Source: Clostridia bacterium | GTDB taxonomy: Bacteria > Bacillota > Clostridia > Christensenellales > CAG-138 | Direction of reading: 5' to 3' | Assembly (NCBI GenBank): GCA_017514685.1 | Contig: JAFWJN010000006.1 | Span: 1 to 40,668, forward strand | Length of the DNA: 40,668 bases | In this document: in pieces, positions 31,892-40,526 of the stretch | Position numbering within the stretch: position 1 is the stretch's first letter | Layout: each line of letters starts with the position of its first letter | Position numbers and translations under genes: made by a program | Notes under the pieces: generated by a model | Told to the model about the DNA's origin: nothing | Database searches by the model: none | What the model saw: only the letters and a program-made list of their open reading frames with translations

Positions 31892-33037
31892 TCAGAAGCC
31901 GAAGAGTTCAGCTGCTTTGGTCATCCGGTCCGCAATTCCTACACCGAACGGACATCTTTCTTCGCAGCTTCCGCAGCCGAGACAGGCGGAAGCGGTGATA
32001 TCCAGAGCTCTGTAGTGTTCGGAGACGCTTTCCGGAACTGAAGGCTGCGCTGCTGCAAGATCATAGAGCTTGTTAACCATGGCGATATCGATATTGACAA
32101 GACATGGCTTGCAGTGCCCGCAATACGTGCATTGCCCGGAATACGCATGCAGCGGTGCGGCAGCGATTACCGAGGCATAATCTTTCTCATCGTCAGAAGC
32201 ACTTTCATACGCGATTGCCGCGTCCACCTGTTCTTTGGTGTCATATCCGCAGAGAATCGAAGCAACGCCCGGGCGGGTCAGAGCATAATGAATCAGCTGT
32301 GACGGAGTAAAGGCGACTCCGAACGGCGATTGTTCAGCGTTGAACAGCCTTCCGCCAAAGAATCCTTTCATAACGGTAAGACCGACATTGTTTTCTTCGC
32401 AAAGACGGTAGAATTCAGCACGGTCCGGATCAATTCCGGAAAACGAGGTGTTATCATATCCTGCGAACATGGAATCCAGATCATCCGTGGCGGGACGCAT
32501 GTCAAACGCAGGATTGATGCTGAACAGAATCATTTCGATAAAGCCGGTTTTTACTGCCAGTTTTCCGATGACCGGGTTGTGAGTGCTCAGCCCGATGTGA
32601 CGGATGATACCCTTCTGATGCAGCTCATGCACATATTCGATATACGGACTTTCCATAACGCTGTTCCATTCCTCGAGGGAATCGATATAGTGGATCATAC
32701 CCAGATCGATATAGTCTGTACGGAGCCTGTTCAGCAGATCCTCAAAGGCCGGTTTCACATATTGTAGGTCCCTGGAGCGTACATACTGCCCATCCTGATA
32801 AGTGGAGCCGATATGCCCCTGCACATACCAGGAATCCCTGCATCCTTCCATTGCTTTTCCGATGATATCACGGGACTTCGGGTCCGGCATCCAGCAGTCC
32901 ACGATATTAATTCCTTTCTCGTGGGCATATTTCAGCAAGGCGACGGATTCTTCTTCGGGATGGCGTTCCAGCCACTCACCGCCAAAGCCGATTTCACTGA
33001 CTTTAAGACCGGTTTTTCCAAGGATTCTGTAAATCAT
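31892..33037 (-). CDS. Aldo/keto reductase with C-terminal 4Fe-4S domain
   Basis: The 381-aa protein has the TIM-barrel start MIYRILGKTGLKVSEIGFGG, TDYIDLGMIHYID near 110-120, IRHIGLSTHNP and a GVASILCGYDTKEQVD block, all aldo/keto-reductase features. The C-terminal 90 residues carry CTYCGHCKPC and CLGCGSCEERCPFGVG, typical of a two-cluster ferredoxin-like domain seen in clostridial aldo/keto reductases. Reductase activity on an unknown carbonyl with ferredoxin-type electrons is inferred. Tyr and His positions of the canonical tetrad were not all checked. The ATG at 33037 has GGAGG 9 nt upstream. Its 3' end meets ylmH head-on with a 3-nt gap and no visible terminator. Confidence 0.85.
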   Translation of the reverse strand: MIYRILGKTGLKVSEIGFGGEWLERHPEEESVALLKYAHEKGINIVDCWMPDPKSRDIIGKAMEGCRDSWYVQGHIGSTYQDGQYVRSRDLQYVKPAFEDLLNRLRTDYIDLGMIHYIDSLEEWNSVMESPYIEYVHELHQKGIIRHIGLSTHNPVIGKLAVKTGFIEMILFSINPAFDMRPATDDLDSMFAGYDNTSFSGIDPDRAEFYRLCEENNVGLTVMKGFFGGRLFNAEQSPFGVAFTPSQLIHYALTRPGVASILCGYDTKEQVDAAIAYESASDDEKDYASVIAAAPLHAYSGQCTYCGHCKPCLVNIDIAMVNKLYDLAAAQPSVPESVSEHYRALDITASACLGCGSCEERCPFGVGIADRMTKAAELFGF

Positions 33038-33231
33038 ATCATTTTCCTCCAGTCAATCATATTGAGCATCCAAGTGAGTCATTAATGGTCATTAATATAG
33101 TATCCTAAAAACTGCCGGCGGACAAGACGGAACGCAAAATATACTCTTCAGATCGAACGGGAAGATTCCGGGAATCTTCACACCTGAATAACGATTCAAG
33201 CGAAAGAGGCGAAAAACGTAAATCAAACAAA

Positions 33232-33252
33232 ATTTATTGTAATACAATAAAT
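33232..33252. promoter_or_regulatory. Perfect palindrome (putative operator) before the DUF4173-like gene
   Basis: ATTTATTGT (33232-33240), AAT, ACAATAAAT (33244-33252): a perfect 9+9 inverted repeat ending 5 nt before the -35. A second AATAAAT/ATTTATT dyad brackets the -35. The shape resembles TetR- or GntR-type operators, but the protein is unknown. Confidence 0.55.
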
Positions 33253-33257
33253 AAATG

Positions 33258-33285
33258 TTGACAAACGATTTATTTATGATAGAAT
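33258..33285 (+). promoter_or_regulatory. Promoter of the DUF4173-like gene
   Basis: TTGACA (33258-33263), 16 nt, TAGAAT (33280-33285) with a TGA just upstream (extended -10). Between 33038 and 33231 only AT-rich sequence without a gene is seen. Confidence 0.7.
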
Positions 33286-33366
33286 GTGAAACAAGGAGAC
33301 TCCTTTGGCAATTCACGACTATTATTCTGATACGGACGGAGCAACATCCGCCAGGAGGAAATCAAT

Positions 33367-34923
33367 ATGGAACAACAGATGATTGAAATACAACCCGATC
33401 CGCCGATGGACTGGGATAAAACACGGATCCGGTCCCTGATCCGGGCTGTTTTTACGATTGTGACCGCATACGGGCTGATCTCAGTATTGCAGAAGATGTT
33501 CCGGGATGAGCATTTTGCGCTTCCGATGATGATCTCGGTTACCGTGCTCTTTGCGGGCACGCTCGTTTTTGCTCTCGTATGCGGAGCGAAGATCCGCTTC
33601 ACATCCGCTGCTGCCTTTATCATCGGCATTTCGGCAGGGGCGTATGCCTGGCTGAATGACGAGCTGTTTTTCCAGGTGTTTATCGCAGTGCATGTGATTG
33701 TTCTGTCTTACGCATTTTTCATTCTTTCCCTGTTCGGGAACACGAACCAAAGACTCTCCGGAGGAACGTTTTTACTGGATATTATCAAAGCAACGTTCGT
33801 TTATCCGTTCCTTTCGGTCCGGTCCTTTTTTTCCTCGGTGTTCAAACGGAAAACAGCGGAAAAGAAATCAAAGCATGCGTTCCTGTTCGTTCTGATCGGC
33901 ATCGCTGCGGCAATTGTTCTCGGAATCATCACCGTCTCGCTTCTTTCATTCGATTCTGATTTTGAAAAAATGTTCCGCTTTGAATGGAATTGGACATTCT
34001 TTTCCGATTTGATCGGAAAACTGATTTTCTGCATTCCGCTGACGATCCTTCTGTTCAGCATGTTTACCTCTTCCGAAAAAAGAAAACTTCCCAATATGTC
34101 CACTCCGGAGACCGCTTCCAGGATCGGGACACGCATGAAAAAAGTACCGGCAGTCGTTTTTCTGATTCCGGCGGCAGCATTGTTCGTCATATACGGACTG
34201 TTCTTTTTCACGCAAAGATCCGTTTATCTGAGCGCATTTCTGGGGATCGTGCCGGATTCTTTTACAGCGGCGGAATACGCCCGCAGCGGTTTCTTTGAAC
34301 TATGTGCTGTGGCTGCGATCAACGCTGTGGTAGGGGTTCTGATGTCGTTGTTCATGAATGAATCATCTCATGCGGTTGTAATCCTCAAAAAAATCACGAA
34401 TACGATCCTTGCATTTATGACGCTGATCCTGATTGCGACTGCTCTTTCCAAAATGATACTGTATATTCAGCGGTTTGATCTGACGGTATTGCGTTTGTTC
34501 TCTTCGGCAGTTCTGGTTTTGATTGCGATTGGCTTCTTCGTTTCAGTCCTGGCACAGTGGATCAAACCTGTAAAGACCGCTCCGGTTCTCATTATCATCG
34601 CGTTGTTGCTGCTGCTGGTAACACCGTTCCTGAATGTAAACGGCCTGGTCGCGAAATACAACGTTGACGCATATCTTCAGAGAGAGATGGAAAACGTTCC
34701 GGAAAACAGCATTGATACTTCATATCTGATTGATGATCTCGGTGATGCAGCAATTCCGGAAGCGATCCGGCTGCTAAAATCCGGAACTCTCCCGGAAGAA
34801 GAAACCTTATGGTTGAATCAACGGCTTAAGAACCGTTATGACGCGCTCAGTCAGCTCGATTTTTCAGAACAGACCATCACAGGATGCCGCGCGCTGCAGG
34901 CAATGGAGCAATCGCTGTTCTGA
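33367..34923 (+). CDS. DUF4173-like polytopic membrane protein
   Basis: The 518-aa protein has about twelve hydrophobic segments, with large loops near 165 (KRKTAEKKSKHA) and 235-255 (SSEKRKLPNMSTPETASRIG). The block QRSVYLSAFLGIVPDSFTAAEYARSGFFELC (about 288-318) is the DUF4173 hallmark. The C-terminal 85 residues after the last span (from about 430) are cytosolic or external and contain YNVDAYLQREME and LLKSGTLPEEE. Function unknown; the family is often near envelope-stress or regulator genes. ATG at 33367 has CAGGAGGAAA 6 nt upstream. A possible overlapping 25-codon frame from TTG 33305, with AAGGAG 6 nt before it, covers the start and may modulate translation. Confidence 0.75.
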   Translation: MEQQMIEIQPDPPMDWDKTRIRSLIRAVFTIVTAYGLISVLQKMFRDEHFALPMMISVTVLFAGTLVFALVCGAKIRFTSAAAFIIGISAGAYAWLNDELFFQVFIAVHVIVLSYAFFILSLFGNTNQRLSGGTFLLDIIKATFVYPFLSVRSFFSSVFKRKTAEKKSKHAFLFVLIGIAAAIVLGIITVSLLSFDSDFEKMFRFEWNWTFFSDLIGKLIFCIPLTILLFSMFTSSEKRKLPNMSTPETASRIGTRMKKVPAVVFLIPAAALFVIYGLFFFTQRSVYLSAFLGIVPDSFTAAEYARSGFFELCAVAAINAVVGVLMSLFMNESSHAVVILKKITNTILAFMTLILIATALSKMILYIQRFDLTVLRLFSSAVLVLIAIGFFVSVLAQWIKPVKTAPVLIIIALLLLLVTPFLNVNGLVAKYNVDAYLQREMENVPENSIDTSYLIDDLGDAAIPEAIRLLKSGTLPEEETLWLNQRLKNRYDALSQLDFSEQTITGCRALQAMEQSLF

Positions 34924-34961
34924 TCTTGCTTGCCTGATAACTGAAAAACTGATTATTTAAT

Positions 34962-34992
34962 AAGCCCTGAAACATCCCGTTTTCAGGGCTTT
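34962..34992 (+). terminator. Terminator after the DUF4173-like gene
   Basis: AAGCCCTGAAA (34962-34972) pairs with TTTCAGGGCTT (34981-34991), with TTTG after. The interval 34993-35170 holds a TATAAT at 34997-35002 without a good -35, and no gene. Confidence 0.75.
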
Positions 34993-35170
34993 GTAGTATA
35001 ATGGGTTCTCGTCGCAAAAACGTCTGAACCTGCGGCAACGAAAGAAAAGGATGATTTACGAGAGACAGATTGCTGATTCTGCCGCGAGCATGAAAAAGCA
35101 TCAGTTTGCTATTGCAAGCTGCGGCGCAAATCAATAAAATAATAGAAAAAGATTGTTTCGGGAGGCCGGT

Positions 35171-35773
35171 ATGTGCGGCAGATACTATCTGGATGAGGAA
35201 ATCAAGAACGAAAGGCTCATAGAGCAGATTCGGCAGGCGATGCGCGTTTCGGTCAAACTGTGCGCCAATATGAAAATTTCCGGAGAAATACGGCCGACGG
35301 ACACCGTCCCGGCGCTTGCTCCAAGTGCAATCCGGCGGAACATCGGGGCTTTTCCCATGCAATGGGGATTCATGCATCCGAAGCACAAAGTGCTGGTTTT
35401 CAATACCAGAAGTGAGAGAGCCGAGGAGCAGGATATGTTCTGCGCAAGCGTGGATGACCGCAGATGCCTGATTCCGGCTTCCGGATATTATGAGTGGAAG
35501 AAAGGGGAGAACGGAAAGAAAGACCGGTACGCATTCTTTGATCCGGAAGAAGAGCCGCTGTATCTGGCGGGGCTGTATATTCGTTCATCAGAGCAGAAAG
35601 TACCCTGTTTTTCCATTCTGACGCAGGATGCGGTCCCCGGAATCAAGGAGATTCACCTGAGAATGCCTGTCCTTGTCCCGTATGACAGGGCGGAAGAATG
35701 GCTTTCCCCGGACACGGATTTCAAATCCATGATCAAATCCCTGCAGCCGGCCATAACGGCGGAGAAACGATAA
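35171..35773 (+). CDS. SRAP-domain protein (HMCES/YedK family)
   Basis: The 200-aa protein begins MCGRYYLDEE, so Cys2 is exposed after Met removal. Other catalytic positions are NTRSE (N78), YYEWK (E108) and IHLRMPV (H162). These equal the YedK residues C2, N75, E105 and H160 with small shifts. SRAP proteins form thiazolidine crosslinks with abasic sites in single-stranded DNA and shield them during replication. The family length (about 200-220 aa) fits. The ATG at 35171 has GGGAGG 6 nt upstream; a TTG six codons earlier is excluded because Cys2 is essential. The SbcD gene starts 26 nt later, which places an abasic-site guard in an operon with DNA end-processing enzymes. Confidence 0.92.
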   Translation: MCGRYYLDEEIKNERLIEQIRQAMRVSVKLCANMKISGEIRPTDTVPALAPSAIRRNIGAFPMQWGFMHPKHKVLVFNTRSERAEEQDMFCASVDDRRCLIPASGYYEWKKGENGKKDRYAFFDPEEEPLYLAGLYIRSSEQKVPCFSILTQDAVPGIKEIHLRMPVLVPYDRAEEWLSPDTDFKSMIKSLQPAITAEKR

Positions 35774-35799
35774 GAGAAAACATCAATCGGAGAAACATG

Positions 35800-36939
35800 A
35801 TGAAACTGATACATTTATCGGACCTGCATCTCGGAAAACGGATCAGCGACTATTCCATGATCGAGGACCAGGAGTATATCCTGAAGGAGATCATAAAGAT
35901 CGTCGATACGGAAAAGCCGGACGGTATCATCCTGGCGGGAGATATCTACGATAAACCGGTTCCTTCCGCGGAAGCGGTGGAATTGTTTGACTCTTTTTTG
36001 GTCAGGCTGGCAAAAAGAAAGCTCGCTGTATTCATCATCAGCGGGAACCATGATTCGCCGGAGAGGATTGCTTTCGGCGGGCGGATTATGAAAGACAGCA
36101 GGATCTTCCTCTCCCCGGTATATGAAGGAAAGACCGAGCCGATCGAACTCATGGATGGATACGGCCCTGTCCGTTTTTACCTGCTCCCGTTTATCAAACC
36201 CGTACATGTCAGAAGATATCATCCGGAAGATGAGATCACTTCCTATACCGATGCGATCCGGACAGCGATCAAAGATATGGAGATCGATCCGGGCGTCCGG
36301 AACGTTTTAGTCACGCATCAGTTCGTGACGGGGGCGTCCCGCAGCGATTCCGAGGAGATTTCCGTAGGCGGTTCTGAAAATGTCGATGCTTCTGTGTTCG
36401 AGCCTTTTGACTATGTTGCGCTCGGGCATCTGCATGCACCGCAGAACTGCGGAAGCGAACGGATCCGATACTGCGGCACCCCGCTGAAATATTCATTTTC
36501 AGAAGTCAACGATCATAAATCTGTGACAATTGTGGAACTCGGGAAAAAGGAAAGCATCCGGATTCGGACCGTTCCGCTGAAGCCGCGCCGGGACTGGGCG
36601 GACCTTCGCGGAACATATGAGGAACTGACGCTCCGTTCTTTCTATGAATCCACAACCTACCGGGATGACTATGTCAGGATCACCCTGACGGATGAGGAAG
36701 ACATCATGGACGCGATCGGAAAGCTCCGGATGATCTACCATAATCTCATAAACCTTAACTATGACAATACGCGGACCCGGATGAGCAGGGAGATCGAAAA
36801 GGCGGAGGAGATCGAGCATAAAACGCCGCTGGAGCTGTTCGGGGATTTCTATGCTCTCCAGAATAATCAGAAGATGAGTGAAGAGCAGGAACAGTACATG
36901 ACGGACCTGATCGAGAAAATGACGGAGGGCGAAAGATGA
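35800..36939 (+). CDS. sbcD: SbcD nuclease subunit (Mre11 homologue)
   Basis: The 379-aa protein has the Mre11/SbcD phosphoesterase motifs: MKLIHLSDLHLGK (D8, H10), ILAGDIYDKP, SGNHDSPERI, VTHQF and the final GHLHAP. The capping region includes the GTPLKYSFSE strand. SbcCD opens hairpins and trims DNA ends with Mn and ATP. The start is the second of two ATGs (35797, 35800); the latter has better spacing (7 nt) to GGAG at 35789. Its stop overlaps the SbcC start by 4 nt (ATGA), so the two subunits are coupled. Confidence 0.95.
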   Translation: MKLIHLSDLHLGKRISDYSMIEDQEYILKEIIKIVDTEKPDGIILAGDIYDKPVPSAEAVELFDSFLVRLAKRKLAVFIISGNHDSPERIAFGGRIMKDSRIFLSPVYEGKTEPIELMDGYGPVRFYLLPFIKPVHVRRYHPEDEITSYTDAIRTAIKDMEIDPGVRNVLVTHQFVTGASRSDSEEISVGGSENVDASVFEPFDYVALGHLHAPQNCGSERIRYCGTPLKYSFSEVNDHKSVTIVELGKKESIRIRTVPLKPRRDWADLRGTYEELTLRSFYESTTYRDDYVRITLTDEEDIMDAIGKLRMIYHNLINLNYDNTRTRMSREIEKAEEIEHKTPLELFGDFYALQNNQKMSEEQEQYMTDLIEKMTEGER

Positions 36940-39704
36940 GACCGATCCAACTGACAATGTCCGCTTTCGGACCATATGCCGGTACGACCGTGCTGGATCT
37001 CGATTCCCTGGGAACGGAAGGACTGTATCTGATTACCGGGGACACAGGCGCCGGAAAAACGACGATCTTCGACGGCATCGTATACGCGCTGTACGGGCGC
37101 GCAAGCAGCGAAAACCGGGACAGCGGCATGCTTCGCTCCAAATATGCCGGGGAAGAGACACCTACGGAAGTGGAACTGGTATTCTCCTGCAGGAACCAGA
37201 CATATACGATCAGGCGCAATCCGGAGTACGAGAGGGCGAAGACGAGAGGAGCCGGAAAGACAAAGCAGGCGGCAGCTGTCGAGCTGAAGCTTCCGGATGG
37301 GAAGGTCCTGACAAAACGGAACGAGGTCGACGCAAAGATCCAAGAGATCATCGGAATCGACCGCAGTCAGTTTTTGCAGATCGCTATGATCGCGCAGGGG
37401 GATTTTCTGAAACTGCTCCTTGCCACGACTGATGACCGGAAAAAGATCTTCCGGCAGATATTCCGGACGGAACTGTACCAGAAACTCCAGGACAGACTGA
37501 AAGCTGAGGCTATCGTACTGAAGAACGAGTGCGACCGCGTAAACGATGCGCTTTCCAGAACGGTCAAGGATATCCGCTGCGAAGAGGATGACGTTCTGAT
37601 AACCGAAGTGGAGGAAGCGCAAAACCTTAAGATACCGGTCAATGAGATTCTCTCATTGCTGGAACAGCTGACCGAAAAGGAACAGGATCGCTGTAAAACA
37701 CTGGAAAAACAGGCAGAGGAACTGAACCGGAAGATCGGAACGATCAATGTCCGGCTCGGCAAGATCGAGCAGAACGAAAAAGCGAAAGCGAGCCTGAAAA
37801 CTTCACAGCAGAATCTTCTGCAGGAAACAGAGAGAGCCGCAGCGCTCGAGGAAGCATATACCGCCGTACAGGCAAAGGTCCCGGAACGGGAAAGAATGGA
37901 AAAGGAATCGTTCCGGATCAAGGAGGACCGCGTCCGATATCAGCGGATCGATGATCTGGAAAAGGAGATCAGCCTCCAGGATCAGAACAAAGAAAAAGCA
38001 GAAGCAGAGATCAAAAAGGCGGAGCAGATCATTTCTCAGAAGGAAACGGAGGCAGCTGCTCTGAAAAAGGAGATCGAAGAACTGTCCCTTGCCGGCGAAA
38101 AGAAAGAGAAGCTGAAAGCCGAAAAGCGGACGATAGAGCTCCGGAACGAAAAACTGGACAGCTTGAATGAAGCGATTCGGATTCATGCAAGCGCCATACA
38201 GAACTACCGCACCCAGCAGGAACGCTATCTGAAAGCATCGGAAGAGGAAAAAAGCTGTTCCGATGAATATGACCGGAAGAACCGCGCTTTTTTGGACGAG
38301 CAGGCCGGGATCATGGCGGAAACGCTCCGTGATGGCATTCCGTGCCCTGTCTGCGGTTCCCTGGAGCATCCGCATCCGGCCGGAAAATCCGAACAGGCTC
38401 CGACGGAAGCGGAGCTGAAAGCCGCTAAAGAACGATCGGAAAGGGCAAAAAAGACGGTCAGGGAAGAAAGTGAACGCGCAAAAGAACTCGGGGCTGTCGT
38501 TTCGGAACGCAAAAACGAGATCGAAAAGCAGTGCGCTTCGGTCTTTGCATGTTCGTATTCGGAGGAGATCCCGATGCGGATCGCAGAAGAAAAGGAGACA
38601 GTTTTACGATTGGTCAATGAATTGAAAAAGCAGATTCTTGAGGAGGAGCAGAAGGCTGCGTTCAGAGAACGCAAGATCCGTCAGCAGCAGGAAACGGAAA
38701 AAGCGCTTACGGATGCCAATCAAAAACTGGCGAAGGAGAAGGAGGCATATGTCTCCGCAATCAGTGCAAATCAGGCAAACCGTTCCGCGTTGGAAGCGTC
38801 AAAAAAAGAACTTCGGTTTGCTTCATTAAAGGAAGCGGAAGCGGAGATCGAACGGCTGGATCATCGCATTCTGGAAATGAGGAAGGAAGAAGAGAAGACG
38901 CAGAAAGAAAAGGAAGCGTCTCAGAGAACCGTCACTTCTCTGGAAGCGGCGATCCGTCAGCTGAAAAGTCAGCTTTTGGGAACCGAAGAATATGATAAGA
39001 CAAAGGAAGAGGAAGAAAAAAACAGCTTAGAGATGCAAAGAGCCGGGACCGAGAAGAATATCCGGGAGCTGACAACCCTGATCCGGACCAACCGCACCGT
39101 CTATGAAAAACTTCAAAGGGATTCGGGAGACTTGGCTGAAAAGGAAAAGCGGAGATCCTGGCTTGAAGCGCTTTCCAATACTGCAAACGGTCAGCTCACC
39201 GGGAAGGAAAAGATCACGCTGGAAACTTATATCCAGATGACCTATTTCGACCGGATCATCCGGAGAGCAAATCTGAGACTTCTGGAAATGACCCAGCAGC
39301 AGTACGAACTGAAGCGAAGTACCGAGGCGGAGAATCTCAGAAGCCAGAGCGGACTGGAACTGGACGTCATCGACCACTATAACGGCAGCATCCGAAGCGT
39401 TAAGACCCTTTCAGGCGGTGAATCCTTCAAGGCATCTCTGTGCCTCGCACTCGGACTTTCGGATGAGATCCAGTCGGCATCGGGCGGCGTCAAGCTGGAC
39501 ACGATGTTTGTGGATGAGGGTTTCGGCTCGCTGGATGAGGAATCCCTGAGCCAGGCGATCCATACGCTGAAAGGCCTGACGGAGGGAAACCGGCTGGTCG
39601 GAATCATCTCTCATGTCGGGGAACTCAAGCGGCGGATCGACCGTCAGATTCTTGTGACCAAAGAACGTGAAGGCGGAAGCAAAGCAGAGATTATACTTTC
39701 ATAA
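36936..39704 (+). CDS. sbcC: SbcC ATPase subunit (Rad50 homologue)
   Basis: The 922-aa protein has Walker A GDTGAGKTT (35-43), the Q-loop region near QIAMIAQGDFLKL (about 145-157), coiled coils on either side of a zinc hook CPVCG (C470, C473), the ABC signature VKTLSGGESFKASL (about 822-835) and Walker B TMFVDEGFGSLDEE. The coiled arms are Lys/Glu-rich and shorter than E. coli SbcC (1048 aa). It forms the SbcCD complex with the upstream gene product. The ATG overlaps the SbcD stop. The HD-domain gene begins 20 nt after. Confidence 0.95.
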   Translation: MRPIQLTMSAFGPYAGTTVLDLDSLGTEGLYLITGDTGAGKTTIFDGIVYALYGRASSENRDSGMLRSKYAGEETPTEVELVFSCRNQTYTIRRNPEYERAKTRGAGKTKQAAAVELKLPDGKVLTKRNEVDAKIQEIIGIDRSQFLQIAMIAQGDFLKLLLATTDDRKKIFRQIFRTELYQKLQDRLKAEAIVLKNECDRVNDALSRTVKDIRCEEDDVLITEVEEAQNLKIPVNEILSLLEQLTEKEQDRCKTLEKQAEELNRKIGTINVRLGKIEQNEKAKASLKTSQQNLLQETERAAALEEAYTAVQAKVPERERMEKESFRIKEDRVRYQRIDDLEKEISLQDQNKEKAEAEIKKAEQIISQKETEAAALKKEIEELSLAGEKKEKLKAEKRTIELRNEKLDSLNEAIRIHASAIQNYRTQQERYLKASEEEKSCSDEYDRKNRAFLDEQAGIMAETLRDGIPCPVCGSLEHPHPAGKSEQAPTEAELKAAKERSERAKKTVREESERAKELGAVVSERKNEIEKQCASVFACSYSEEIPMRIAEEKETVLRLVNELKKQILEEEQKAAFRERKIRQQQETEKALTDANQKLAKEKEAYVSAISANQANRSALEASKKELRFASLKEAEAEIERLDHRILEMRKEEEKTQKEKEASQRTVTSLEAAIRQLKSQLLGTEEYDKTKEEEEKNSLEMQRAGTEKNIRELTTLIRTNRTVYEKLQRDSGDLAEKEKRRSWLEALSNTANGQLTGKEKITLETYIQMTYFDRIIRRANLRLLEMTQQQYELKRSTEAENLRSQSGLELDVIDHYNGSIRSVKTLSGGESFKASLCLALGLSDEIQSASGGVKLDTMFVDEGFGSLDEESLSQAIHTLKGLTEGNRLVGIISHVGELKRRIDRQILVTKEREGGSKAEIILS

Positions 39705-39724
39705 ATAAGAGAAGAGGAACGAAC

Positions 39725-40297
39725 ATGGAAAAACTGACACTCGAAAAAGCAAAGGAACTGAATGCGAAAACAGTGCACGAGGAGCATCTGCTGCTGCATG
39801 CGGCGAACGTTTCCGCCGCGATGGGCGCTATGGCGGATTATTTCGGAGAAGATAAAGAGCAGTGGGAGGCAGTCGGCTGGCTGCACGACTATGACTATGA
39901 ACTGTATCCGGAAGAGCATCTGAAGCATACGGAGGAACCGTTAAGAGAAGAGGGCGTTCCGGAGGAGGATATCCGCGCGATCCTGTCGCACGGCTATGGA
40001 ATCTGCACCGATGTGGAACCGCTGAACAATCTGGAAAAGAGTCTGTTTACGGTAGACGAGCTTACCGGAATCGTGCAGGCGGCAGCCAGAATGCGTCCGA
40101 TGGGAATCACGGATATGGAGCTGAAGAGCTTTATGAAAAAATGGAAGGACAAGAAATTTGCCGCAGGGTGCAACCGTGACCTGATCCTGAAAGGCTGTGA
40201 GATGCTCGGCATGGATATTAGAGAGGTAGCGGATATTGTAATCAAAGGCATGAAGGAGCATGCCGGGGAACTGCAGCTCACGGGCGACGCTCAGTAA
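39725..40297 (+). CDS. HD-domain protein
   Basis: The 190-aa protein resembles HDIG-type phosphohydrolases: EEHLLLHAANVSAAM at about 19-33 (first His), GWLHDYDYELYPEEH near 59-73 (the HD doublet), AILSHGYG and a C-terminal helix bundle. The nucleotide substrate is unknown. Members with this LHDYDYELYP-type signature are common beside unrelated genes in Clostridia. The ATG has AGAGGAACG 7-10 nt upstream. It follows SbcC by 20 nt, so is probably cotranscribed. Its stop (40295-40297) overlaps the stop of the convergent small-protein gene (40291-40293). Confidence 0.8.
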   Translation: MEKLTLEKAKELNAKTVHEEHLLLHAANVSAAMGAMADYFGEDKEQWEAVGWLHDYDYELYPEEHLKHTEEPLREEGVPEEDIRAILSHGYGICTDVEPLNNLEKSLFTVDELTGIVQAAARMRPMGITDMELKSFMKKWKDKKFAAGCNRDLILKGCEMLGMDIREVADIVIKGMKEHAGELQLTGDAQ

Positions 40298-40488
40298 AAT
40301 ACAGGAATCAGAAAGATCCCGGAATCGAAGTTGTCATCGATGATCCGGGATCTTTTTTTGCGGTTATACAGTTTTGCGCTTTCCGTCTTCTTTGTGACGG
40401 GATTGACTGTCCAGAGAGTACGTCTTTGAGCATCCAGCTTTTTCCGGAGCTTCTTGCTCATCTTCTCCTTTGGAACGAACTTTTCCAT
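40291..40488 (-). CDS. Small basic protein of unknown function (65 aa)
   Basis: From the ATG at 40488 the product is 65 aa, beginning MEKFVPKEKMSKKLRKKLD and containing RTLWTVNPVTKKTESAKLY, then NRKKRSR and a short acidic end. The mass of Lys/Arg and the W-x-x-NPVTKK and YNRKK pattern recall small clostridial proteins of unknown role. The start is chosen for AAAGGAGGA 8 nt upstream; a longer frame reaches into the IS left end and is unlikely. An IS left end begins about 40 bp upstream, so the native promoter may be displaced. The last 20 codons contain the terminator of the convergent HD gene. Confidence 0.72.
   Translation of the reverse strand: MEKFVPKEKMSKKLRKKLDAQRRTLWTVNPVTKKTESAKLYNRKKRSRIIDDNFDSGIFLIPVFY
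40312..40359 (+). terminator. Terminator for the SRAP-SbcCD-HD operon, inside the convergent CDS
   Basis: AAAGATCCCGG (40312-40322) and CCGGGATCTTT (40345-40355) are perfect 11-bp arms; the loop adds an ATCGA/TCGAT stem, and seven T residues end the plus-strand hairpin at 40353-40359. It begins 14 nt after the HD stop. On the minus strand the same bases encode the C-terminus of the 65-aa protein. Confidence 0.85.
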
Positions 40489-40526
40489 GGTTGAGTCCTC
40501 CTTTGCTTTTTTGTTGTACGGCAGTA

